A program made the position numbers and the translations under genes. This document shows, piece by piece, positions 51,801 to 62,900 of a stretch of DNA of 64,000 bases. The first letter of the stretch is position 1; the number at the start of each line of letters is the position of its first letter. Source of the stretch: Lineus longissimus. Lineage: Eukaryota; Nemertea; Pilidiophora; Heteronemertea; Lineidae. The stretch spans positions 2,976,001 to 3,040,000 of the forward strand of contig NC_088317.1 in the NCBI RefSeq assembly GCF_910592395.1, read 5' to 3'. The notes under the pieces are model-generated. The model saw only the letters and a program-made list of their open reading frames with translations, had not been told where the DNA came from and searched no databases.

Positions 51801-54800
51801 ACCAACAGGATATTGGAAATGGACAGGTGGAGGCCTTTGTCCAGGCACTTTGCATAGGATCTTCACCAACAATTGACACCTGATGGTATGCCTTGCTGGG
51901 ATGTGGTTTATTTCTGTCAAATAAGGTGGCTCACATGCAGAGCAGATGAGGAAATTATGTGACAACACAATCCAAGGACCTGGTCCTCCAGGGAAGGAGG
52001 ATGATCACAATATTGCCAACTACAAACAGAGTCTGGCGTTAGGTGTATTGTACGCGCCGGTCACCGATCCAAAGGTTGACCGCGCTCAACGTTGCTTAAC
52101 TTCCACTCTGGGGCCAACGCGCCAACCACTGGGCCATAAAGGAATTCCCTCATGGCCGGCGGGTTAAGCCGTGCCATATACCTGGGGGTACTATACATTA
52201 GGGTGTGAGCAGTCAAGGGATGTTGCCTCTTTTAAAAGCTGTAAAGCCTTCATGCATTCACCCCCACTACGGAGTTTCACTTTCATTAGGTCATACTAGA
52301 TCTTCAGTTCCTTTAGGCTTTATGGTTAACTAACCACTGAACTTGCGATAGCTAATTTCTCATTGATTATTAGTATTACATGTAGCATTACTGTAATGAT
52401 TCACAGAGTAAGGATCTGATAACACCAGCAGGCAGGTGTGGGCGGATTTCAAGGTGTTTCAAACAAACATTACGAAGTATGGAATGTACCTTTCAGTGAA
52501 CTGATCTTATTGGCATGTAGACCTAACAGTTATAGCCAAGGGATTGGGTCTTCTCGACCTGTCTACTTCAAAACTTTGAAAACCATTCTCATGTTTTTCG
52601 TTTAGTCTCAAATTCCTAAATTTCCAGATATGTACTAGCCAGGTATTCACAACATACCCGATTGCAGACGATATCATGAATGCCTTTGTTTCGCCAATAT
52701 ACAGATAACAGAGGTTTCGTTGTAGCATTTTTCAAATTGTTGATGGTAATTTTGGGACCGAACCCAAACGATCTCTCACACCATAAACCATCCACAATTC
52801 CAGGCACTAGTGACATGTCTGCATGCTAAAGAGGGCCCAGAGCAGAGACTATTATGGGGTGCTTTGGCATACTAAGCGACCAAGTGGATCCGTGACATTC
52901 ATACTCATCCAAGTTAAAGATATGCTGTGAAACCGCATGGCCCCATGAAGTTATGGGAGATAGCAAAATCGCACTCAGCATGCATCATTTCTTGCAGTCT
53001 CGTAGCCTATCAAGACGTGAACTACTACTTGTCCCATTGAGTTTCGTGTTTGTACGCAGCAGGATTTCATGAAAAAAACTTGCCAACAGACTTAAAGAAT
53101 GTTAATATAGCCTGCCATGCTAGCCTTTGTCTCCTAACTTCTTGCCGGGTCTGTTTGGTGTTGGCATTTCCCCAAGGATAGGACAGCCTGGCACTCATGG
53201 TGCACAGATCGTGAGGGACCTTGTAATGAAGATGGACGCCTAGCATCGCCTGGCGGAATGGTCATATCAGCTCAGCAAGATGAGGAGCACAACACCTTAC
53301 TCACCTTAAATTCATATACGTGAGGCATTGTAACTGTACCAAGGCCTCGGGTAAGCACCGTATCACATTGTGGTAACAAACTAATCTCTCTATAGACGGA
53401 CATTCACAGATTTCTATCGGGACTTCGTTCAAACGATTCTTTGACAGATCTGCAACGAAAAAGAGTGGAGAGAATTTGAAAACATGTTTTAGGGAACAGC
53501 AATGAACATAACAGTCTGACAGGCAATTATATTATCAGACACAACAACCATGACAACCTACCCAATCTGGATGCTGTCGATGAAACTTGCTCCCTATTGT
53601 TATGTTTTCATTACCTTACCTTCCCCTGAACATACATGATTATAAGCTGAAGACTTCAGAATATGCATTGTAACTGTGTACCAAGGAAACACAAGCATAT
53701 TGATTTTGTTTATGAAGACTCGACAGAAATCGACAGCCCACACGCATGACTTGTTCTGTGGCAAGGATTGCTATAATGTATTGTAATGTTCGAGGGCAAA
53801 TTTGATATGTTAGGCTAATGAATGCTGACAGAAGTTGCTGATCTGCTGCTTGCTTGAACTCCACTATACCAGGGGTATCGATCAAGGCAGCTAAAACTAA
53901 CACTGTGGTGAAAGCAACAAGGCTTGCCACATAACACTCTTTACTTCCCATCAATTCAAAGGGCATAGCGCTGAAGCTTCTCACGTCTTCCATTCAATCA
54001 ACAGGTTCCATGACAGCATATGGCACCGGCGTGTATTGCACCAGTTTTTAATATCATAGGAGCCAGTAGAAGTTTGTTTTCCACCATTCAGCACTGGTGG
54101 CCTCCCTATCTTGCTTTAAAAATGTTGTACTGCACTTCAAATTCAAAGAGCTGTTGAAATATTTCTAAAATCCATTCCCACTCCCTGCATAGCTTGTAAA
54201 CGATACCTGACAATCTATCTCTGACAATCGTGAAATATACAGTTTTAAAACCAGGTGTTAAATATTGAATTCCCACACACGAATATAACACAGAGCAATG
54301 CAATACAATGGAAAGTGGTACTTCAGTGCGTTTTCATCCAGAGTTGAGTAGGCCCACCAAATGTGGGCCCTACGGCACCTCAAAGATTCCCGGAGAAAGA
54401 TCTTCTTTTGAGAATATCGGCAGCTAGACGGACTGCTATTTGGTTCCATCTTCGAATGCATAGGACCACACCCATTCTATCACCATCATATACATCATCC
54501 TCTCATGTAACAGCAGGCCCTTTGATCGTTTCTATATTTCTCAATTAAAATGCAGTACACTCACGTTGATGGAGTGTATTTTAGAAAAGCTACAAAGGCC
54601 TGGGAGGATGACATGCATTGGTTTACCTAAATAGTACCCTAACTAGATCAGGCGTTCATATCTGTGGATAATTGTGCAAAGCCCCTATTGACCAATCCTA
54701 TGGACCAAGACGCGCAGTCTGATTCAACTGAATGGGCAGTGTCACATTGTTTTTGATGGGTCATGTACATTTATGGCAGCTGAGTCACTCTCATTACAGT

Positions 54801-56901
54801 TTCTGACATCTGGTGCCATGCATGGGACTAATGAGACAAACCTGATTTGAATAGAAACATTCTGTAATAGACCACTGTTATACTCTGTACAAAATGCATA
54901 TCATGTTTAAAACTTGGGCTATTGAGACTATTCCGGTCTCCATGAAAAATTCGATGCAATTAGCCTAAAACCCAGCATCCTCTTGTAATGTTCAATCTAA
55001 TTAGCCAACACTGTCATAATACAACAAACACTAGTACTAATTACCCAATTAACCACTGGAGTTTTCCCTGTTATGGGACAAATTCAAGCATTTATCAAAT
55101 TGGTCCATCAATTCAACTCTAATTGATTGCAATTATTCGCATCTTTGGGACATAAATCATTTCAAGTCAATGTGGATGGCGTCATTAATATATTTTTATT
55201 CCAAATCTCCATGATATGAAATCTGAGATTGGTCATCTGGTTGCTGTGTCAATGAACCTTTAATAAACCTTGTCTTTTGTCTTTCTCTTCTCAAGACAAT
55301 CTGCTTTCAGCCTGCTTTCAGGTCCAGCTTTACTGTGACCAGGATGAATTACAGCAGACGACAATATTCTTCCCCAGAACAGGTCTGTGACTGCACATCT
55401 ATGATTGAGAACACAGAATAATCCTGAACCAAACCTGTGGACTGCAACCCAATCAATTACAACACCTCTTTCACTGAAACTGCAAGCAAGGTAGGTTACA
55501 CCAAGCAACATACTAGCCATGCCCTCTGACTCACAATGTGTTAAAACATCTGCTGAGAAGTTACACCTGATGTTTTTGTGTCAACATTCGAGTTTTCATG
55601 GAAAATATTATCAGGTTGATAACATAGAATCAAAATGTAAGATCAAGACATCAGTGCTGAGCATAATAGAGTATATCAGTGGTTGATCTAGAGAGCTCCG
55701 ATGGTGTGATCTTGGAAATGAAAGGAACTAAGGGATCCTCCCCCAGAAAAAATTGGAAATTTCAGTGCTGCATAGGCATTTTCCGGGCACCTGGGGGCTG
55801 AAAGTAGAAGCACTCTTTAGCTCCAAGTTTTTAAAATCTCATCTGTCCTATCTTTCTTCACCTGTCAGACGTAATTCAATACCTTTAATTTTCACAGACG
55901 ACAAAGAACCCAGGAAAAACCAGGTTAGAAAACCTGTAGTCAGGTGAACAAAACAGGTCTTTTTCAAACTCGATTCTAACCAAAGTTTTCCGGTCTTTGT
56001 CTTGTTAAACATTCTACAGAGACATAACATATTCATTGACAAATTTATGAATGAACTGCATGTTGTAACTGCTAGGCAGAACAATACCCCATTATCAAAA
56101 CATGCATAAATTGTATTACTGGCAGGAGTGGTAGTTAAGTAACAAAGAAGATGAAATTCTTGTCTATTGACGCTATCATCAGACACTATCATATGAGATA
56201 ATTATACTTAAGTGCACATTCAACTTACGATGACATTGTACACATACAAATCAAGGCCTTAGCCTAAATCTGTAATCTCACTTCACTTCGGTCCGAGACC
56301 TTATGCAGTTTTAATGAAAGAGCGGGAGATCTCGAATCGTAGGACTTCATAAGTTGCATGAAGTGAACAAAATCCAGTTATGGACCATCTCATGGACCAG
56401 TTGTTAGGTCAATGAGATGATGTCAATGACGTGAGCTGAATGATTGAAAGATAGAAAATCAAATTTTAAGATGATAACGACAAAATCTGAAACAAAATAG
56501 GCATAATCCATCTACACGTACCATTCCTAGATATTGAATAAGGGACACTACACTAAAATTTAGCCCAATCATTTAGTGACATCACCCAAGCATAATAGGA
56601 AACTGGAAAGAGTCGAACGACTTCTTATATGTATGTCATGTACATAATGTACAGGCACTGTACATTTAGCATAGGACAGATAAACAAGACGGATTTTCTG
56701 AGAACCAGACAGAAAGTTTGACCCACCTGCCACCGCAGTATCCGACAGATCGTACTTATTTGCGACTTTAGGGAAGTCCTTTAGTTTCCTTCCAATGAGA
56801 TTTATCTCTCCTGTGCTTTGTGCATCCTCGAAAACTCTCTCTAGTGGCCTGCCAAAATTTGTTGGGCTGATTTGGCCACTTCGATGAAGAACAGCCGCCA
56901 T
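33849..56901 (-). CDS. LRCH: LRCH-family leucine-rich repeat and calponin-homology protein
   Basis: Eighteen exons on the minus strand: 56727-56901, 53305-53449, 49264-49393, 48494-48599, 47383-47519, 46513-46646, 46023-46134, 43671-44360, 41620-41906, 40034-40114, 39635-39793, 38928-38997, 38476-38616, 38195-38291, 37848-37960, 37269-37406, 37098-37175 and 33849-34031. Total 2976 nt, 991 residues, every phase matching. Residues 20-55 carry the family start (GRKLKDFPK, DLSDTAVADLSKNRL); about 50-235 are LRRs (LVSNNKLVSLPEEIGQL, LDHNPLTSPPS). The middle is Pro/Gln/Ser-rich with an Arg/Glu-rich coiled coil from exon 9. The CH domain spans about 843-960 (DGVVLCHLANHIRPRSV, CRRNVENFLDACRRIG, VAKTVQQLL). 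A hydrophobic helix (LVSLLCVFIFVTTVTTLLIF) ends the protein. Family role: actin-cytoskeleton scaffolds that bind DOCK-family regulators. Which of the vertebrate LRCH1-4 it matches cannot be set; it is likely the single invertebrate gene. Confidence 0.95.
34032..37097 (-). other. LRCH intron 17 with poly-G tract
   Basis: No gene inside on either strand. A run of about 20 G residues lies at 35958-35978. A shorter C-run at 37027-37038 is just downstream of exon 17's donor. Confidence 0.7.
41640..41830 (-). repeat. In-frame coding repeat, RRRAAxRxQEE units in LRCH exon 9
   Basis: Three tandem units of about 60-63 nt encode QRRRAAIRSQEEEEERE, QRRRAAVRLQEEDEERD and QRRRAAVRLQEEQQK. They extend a single charged helix, probably a coiled coil. 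Near-identical DNA between the units suggests recent tandem duplication. Confidence 0.85.
44950..45130 (+). mobile_element. tRNA-derived SINE copy
   Basis: A-box-like AGTGGTGTAGTGACAC, B-box-like AGGTCCCTGGCCT, then a tail with CTTCAACCAAGGTGTATAAA and TGGAAACC, related to the tail of the SINE at 1120-1300. It lies in LRCH intron 7, opposite to the gene. Confidence 0.55.
51331..51513 (-). mobile_element. GTAGAACCTC-family MITE, full-length copy 5
   Basis: Bounded by TA on both sides. Left end CTGTGGAACCTCCCTTAGCG, right end GGAGAGGTTTCTACTG, which pair as imperfect terminal inverted repeats. Internal CACCTCTCTATTAAGG and GTGTCCTTAATGGAGAGG also pair. TA duplications and a CAGTRGAACCTC-like end are reminiscent of pogo/Tigger elements; the superfamily assignment is an inference. 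Confidence 0.65.
52030..52190 (-). mobile_element. SINE with a 5S rRNA-related module
   Basis: Read on the minus strand: head ATGGCACGGCTTAACCCGCC, a tRNA-like GGCCCAGTGGTTGGCGCG, then GGAAGTTAAGCAACGTTGAG and CTTTGGATCGGTGACCG, which track the internal promoter region of eukaryotic 5S rRNA (GGAAGCTAAGCAGGGTCGGG ... CTTGGATGGGAGACCG). This marks a 5S-derived (SINE3-like) or composite element. In LRCH intron 2. Confidence 0.7.
53450..56726 (-). other. LRCH intron 1
   Basis: Holds a 117-residue open frame at 53640-53993 (-), hydrophobic in part, with no recognisable domain or flanking exon; I do not call it a gene. Otherwise AT-rich and featureless. Being the first intron it is a candidate for enhancers, but no motif cluster stood out. 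Confidence 0.5.
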
Positions 56902-56976
56902 CTTGCATTTTGAGAAAATTGACTCATTCGGGTGTTTCCGTGACGAACCGAAGTTTGACGAAGGTGTGTCAACAAC
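56902..56976. promoter_or_regulatory. Bidirectional LRCH/PELP1 promoter
   Basis: Only 75 bp separate the LRCH start codon (minus, 56901) from the PELP1 start codon (plus, 56977), so both genes must initiate from overlapping sequence unless untranslated exons exist. It contains an AP-1 consensus TGACTCA at 56920-56926 and a CRE half-site TGACG at 56941-56945. No TATA box. Confidence 0.7.
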
Positions 56977-59900
56977 ATGGCAGCCCCCATGGCAGCTTCT
57001 GCCTCCACGTGGAATTCTATAAAACCGTCGAATTTGACGCTTTCCCCTGATTTATTTTCGTCGATTTTGGTAGAGCGGCAAGCACTAGCATGTCAGGTAC
57101 ATAGTAAAACCGTTGCCAGTCTTTTTCTGTGCTGTCTTTAGAAACTGTACCCTCCTAAAGTTGGCTCTAGATTTCGTCATATCCCCACTGTACATTGCTG
57201 TACATAATGTACAGTAGTGTCTTTTCACCACTTTAAAGGCAAAATCCTTCATGTATTCAATTTCATGATTCTTATTTCAGGGCACTGGATTTGCACCAAG
57301 TGTTGTTAGTCATATAAATACGTCATTGTCTACCTCTGCCACACGGTAAGTTGACAAACACTTGCAGTTTCATCAGCTTTTTTTACTAATTACTGCATGA
57401 CTTACACATGTCCTAATCATAGGCATTTTCAAAATATCGGTGAGTATGAACATAAAATCTAGCCTTGTTTTCATGTGCATGTTATAATTCTGACAGATCT
57501 CTTTTCTCTCTTGAGGTTAACGAGATATTATTGAAGAATAAGTTTGTTTCCTTGCATGTAATGTATGCTATCTAAAAATGTTCGTTTTTTACCCTTAAGG
57601 TTGGAAGGCTTATTTCTTCTACAACATTTCATCAAGCAATGCACCGGTGACTCCTTCAATGATGCAGCACTCTCCTGGATTGGCCAGCTGACCATCATCT
57701 TACAGTCCTACGAGACCACTGTTGTCCACCAAGCTTCCTGTGACGTTCTAGCTGCCCTGTTGGCTGAGATTCGCCCACTGACTGAACTGAGTCATGAGGT
57801 GTCCACATCTCATTTGCCACAAGTTGTCCTGGCTTTGCTCAGGTCCAAACAGCCGGTAAATATTCTCATGACAGTACATTTTATTAATCGATTTTCATTC
57901 CTGACCTTGGGCTGAAAATCAGAAGTCAGAAAACTGAGTCGATTTGTAACGTCAAAAATCAAGTCTGTTCTAAAAGTGGTAATACTAAATTATTTCAGAA
58001 ATCTTTGGATACCAACCTCTGAAAGCATATCTTAACCTGATTAATCTGAAAGATTATAATCTCTGTTATTTAAGAATTTTTCTGTAATGACTGTGCTTTG
58101 TATCAACAATGTTTATCTTGTCAAAATCTAACTTTTCATTCCAGTGGTACTTATCTGCAGTCCGATGCCTCATCTCATGCATGGATAACTTTCCAGGGCC
58201 ATGTGGTCCATTTAAGGTGAGCATCCATATGAGGCTAAAGTCCTTCAAATACTTGCTCTCCTGAGACCACAACTTTTCTCCAAAAATGCACCAATTCGAT
58301 GTGCTCAGAGTTGGAAGTCTTATATTACCTCCTTCTTTACCATTTCAGGACAAAATAGAGAAGTTTATCTTGCCTTCAATTCTAGTCGGCGCTGATCCAG
58401 AAGCTTTGAAGGCCTGTTCCAGCTGTTATGCCCTGTTACCAACCTGTGGTGGAGGAGGTCACCAGTCTATCAAGCATTCAGATGCCTGGGGGTCACACTG
58501 CAGCATTCTCCTGGGGTCACTGCAGGTCACACTCACTCATCTTTATCAAGGACTAGAAGATGGTAAGCTTTGGTTTGCATGTGAAACGAAATTGTAATTA
58601 CCAAAAAGCCCCCAAAAGTGCTAAAATTAAGATGCCCCTCGGAGATGTCTATATATAGAGAGAGCAGAAAATGTAATGATTAAGGCAAGTGAAAGATGAT
58701 TATATGGGAGAAGTCCAGTGTGGGCATTTCCCATTGACTTTCTGTCATGCTCTGGCTAAAAGTTGTAATCGAATCATGTACAGCCAACCCTGAAAACCTC
58801 AATTTTAACAGTATGATACCAACTTGATGACGTTTGACTCAATATATAACTTTCCCTTTTCAGAGGATGATCTTCCGTCTCCAAAACAAACCCTGAATGG
58901 TCTGGAACCAGTTGATGAGACAGATAATAACAGATTCTATAAGCTGACCAAGCGCTTCTTGGCTATAGGAACATGTCTAACAGAGATGTTTAGGTGTGTA
59001 CCTCACTGTTTGGTTCTTGCGTTCTAAGAAATTTTTGATTTCGTCCATGTATCAGTTTGTATCACCAAGATTTCTGACCACCGGTAGTGGAATATCTGGG
59101 CAGCAGAGCAACTGGTTTCTACCAGCGCTTCATGCTGCAGCAAGTGTTGTCTTAATTTTTCCTATCTTGAAATGAAATCCTCAGTCATGGTACCACTCTA
59201 TTTATGCTCTTTCAAAGACAGGGCTGAGTGCAAAGTCCTCTGGCTCACCTTTAGAATACGTTCATGTGCAGCTTGCATTTTGTTTTCTTTGCAGAAAAGA
59301 TTATGGATTTAGCCTCAGGAATCCTGCGGGGGAAGTCCTCAACTTCGTCTGCCGCTGTCTGGCTGTGAATTCTAAGTTTCTTGTGAGTACATTGTAACAG
59401 TTTAGCTGCAAGAGATTACCATTCTGTTTAAAAGTAGAAAGATATAGCTTGCTACACAACTGTGTACCTGTCGTTATGCTATTGGGTTGTGAAAGCCAGG
59501 AATTTTAGTTCCTAGAATCCCTATGGTAAACCCGAAAAAACAATTCCAGGTTCTCCGTAGTAGCCAGCACTCACAGCAGTTTCACTTGACCATCTTCAAC
59601 TGTTGGACATTGTACCTTTGTGGTATTGAAGCAGACGGTAAACCTGGTCTGATGAAATATACAACGACTCTTTTGCAGGAAAGTCGACCATCTACAGAGA
59701 GGTTACTCCTCGCTACCGTTGTCAGTCAGATCCACCAGGGGGCTCTTGGCATACTTGAAAGTCTCATTCACAGGTAAGATGAAGACATGCTCAAATTAGC
59801 TCTTCTGTTCTTTCTAATGATAGGATTTATTGAATTGCAAATCCCACACTCTTTCATTTCAGCTGCCGGACTATCCTCCTGCCCCAGTCCAACATCGTAA

Positions 59901-62900
59901 ACAAGCTTCTACTCCAGACCTTGTCTTGGTCTCAAACAGATGATAATGCAGGAAGAGGCAAGGCCTACAGCAGCCTTAGACAGAGTGCCTACTCTACGCT
60001 TATCATGTGGTTAAAGGCCTGTGGTACTCTACAGTCCATGGATAGTTTGGTGCAGTCGGTAATGATCGACATTAAACCTGGTAGTGAGACTTTAAAGGTG
60101 AGGTTTGCAGTATGATATTCGTATTCTTCTTGCATTTGACAGTAAACTTCCATATTGCCTTAGTCTACTGTCAAGCGCCCTGTAGGTTGGGGTTATCCGC
60201 CTTCAGTCTGCATATAATAATAATAATAAATTTACATTTATACCCGCAAAATCCAATTTAGAATTGCTCTAATGTGGTCCAAAACAAGTTAGAAAAAGGT
60301 GCGTTTTAAGACCCCGTCTGAAGATTTGCTCACTAACTGCATTCTGCAGATCAGGACTGAGGCTATTCCACAGCCTGCATGCTTGGACTGTGAAGCTCCT
60401 GCCACCATATGTCCGAAGGCGAAACCTGGTGATCCTGAGAAGACATTTGTCTTCAGACCTCAACGATCGTCCAGGTACATACAATGGCAGGAGTTCTGAG
60501 ATGTAAGTGGGTGAAAGTCCCTTCGGAGATATACCTTGAAATACCACTGTCGACCAGGAAAATTTCATGTGAAGTATATTCATGCGACTTTCGCGTATGA
60601 GCCGTGATTGCAAAAATATGCTGTCACAAAAATCTCCTGCTGTTTAACTCCCGTATTCGATTAAGGCTTCATGAAACAATCATCCTTTAGAAGTTCTGAG
60701 TTTGACCACAAGGTGTCGCCACAACCCAAAATAACTTGCTGTAAAGGGGCCTCGTAGCCTAGTGGTTAACACTGCTGGCTACCACGCAATAGGGCCCGGG
60801 GAGAACCTAGGATTGTATTTCTGGATGAACCGGCGTGGCTTTCAGGGAACTAAAATTCCTGGCTCTTCACAACACGTACATTAACGTATGAAATAGTCGA
60901 GGGTCTGTCGGATGAGACTAAAAGCCGTGGTCCCTTGTACCTGAGTGTCTATGCCAGGGCAAGTAAAAGATCCCACATGGGTGGACAGTAGCCTATAGTG
61001 GACTCCATACCTCCGGCAAAACATCCTATAGGGTTACAACGCCGGTAATGATGATAATGATGATAAAAAGGTGTTGGTTCTTCGACATTTGCGAAAAGTT
61101 ATTGCCAGAAATTACCCTGTGCTGTGCAGCATCTACTCTCAGCTTCTATTTCTATTTAGTGATGACCTTAGTACAACCTTTGCAAAGCTTGGCCAATTCC
61201 TCACTATAGAATTTAAGTGAAACGCAATATATCACGAAGTTAGTACAATAGTTTAAGAGCCAGACCAACTGACAAAATTTAGCAGTCAGAAAGAGCATTG
61301 CTAAGTATGATTCATCGTACCCTTGAATTTTAGAATTTTCGAATAATGTCCAAACGACAGTTCTGGGTATGTTAAACATGATATAGAAAAGTGAAATAAG
61401 TATCAGATTGACTAATACAGCCAATTGCTTTGTCTCCAAACCTGACATTGATGAACTTGACACAAGTTTTCTCTCCTTCTGTGCCCGTATCAGACCGACG
61501 ATTATAGCAATGTTGAAGATAAAGATAAGAATACACGGTATTGTTACGTAGCGGAGATTGTCAATGGAGAAATTCACTTTTGCGTTGTGGTAATAGCAGT
61601 TTGACCCAGTGACCTCTTGGAAATTTTCCATGAAAATTGCGACGTGGATGTTTGATAGAATGCTCACTAACCCGACGATTATTATTGCAATTTTTCGGTT
61701 GTGACCCGTTATTAGGGTTCGTTTTAGCGGGAACCATACGAAAACGGCCCTCTCAAGAGTAAACATAACCAAACAGAGGGAAGATAGAGTTGCACAGGTG
61801 TAGTAGCAGAATCGAATTGACTTGCACATGAAGTCTGATGGACCGTAGAGATTGAAAGATTTGCCAGTTATGATGTAGGGCATTCCGTAGCGGAGCCAGT
61901 CGGGGAGGGCAAAAAAGATTAGGACGCCGGCGTCCCCGAGTGTCACCCATGTGAAGTACTGCACCGTAGGGTCATCGTGTCTCTTGGCTCGGGTGAAGAT
62001 AACAAGGGACAGAATATTTCCCATCAACCCGACTAAAATAACGACAGCCACAAATCCTCCTTGTATGTAACCAAAAATATCGTAGATGGATGAAGTCTCT
62101 TCTCCGGGAGGACTTAAAGATGTCTGATTCAACATGCTTAATGTCATTTCTTGTGAGGTGCCAACGTTATGTGGTCCAGCTCAAAGATGGGAGCTCAACA
62201 GGGGTGGGACCATTGAGCTCCGACCTTTCATCTTCGAGATGATTTGCAAGAATAAGAGAACTAAGAGCCATACAAATAAAAGATATCTGTCGCAGCGTTC
62301 TGAAGTAATTATCACAAGCGGCAAATATCTTTTATCTGTTGAGGTCGTCACAGTTGCCTCTAAACTGTAGAATCGGTTATCGTAAACTCATAAGTTACTG
62401 GTTTTTACCTGTAGACTAGATCCTTTCATCGTTCATTTGTAAGAGGCACAAAATTCTTCTTGGGTAGTTTTCGAACTTTTGGAGTCTGTCGAGTTTCTAG
62501 TTCTTTTCGGTTTACAGCCATCTGATGTAATTTGCGAGCCTTCGTTCGTGAGATTTGAAATAATCTAGCTATTATAAAGCTCGGGTCCTTATTTCTGTGT
62601 CCATAACAATTCAATAATTCAAATAACACACAGATTGTCTAAAGTTCTTGAATAATTTGGTTTGACATGGGCTGTGTGGCTTCTGGGTTTGTGGTGTAAG
62701 CACAATGGCTGTACATTTCTTTTATTGGCTAATTAAAGCTACAGGTAATTATGGAACAAGTTATATTGAGCTTCTCTTCTCATGAAGCAGATCATCTAAC
62801 GTTCTAAACTTAGAAAGTTCATTTTTAGCCAAATATTGATATTGAACAGAGTTATTTTAATAACTCATTGTTCTTCGAAGAACAGTGGGTTATGAAAATA

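Larger units (their letters stand above)
49394..53304 (-). other. LRCH intron 2 with mobile-element debris
   Basis: 3.9 kb without exon-like frames. Contains the MITE at 51331-51513 and the SINE at 52030-52190. At about 50150-50215 (+) the frame RAKSSLKIYLFM resembles the end of a non-LTR reverse transcriptase ORF, but the match is too short to call. Confidence 0.6.
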
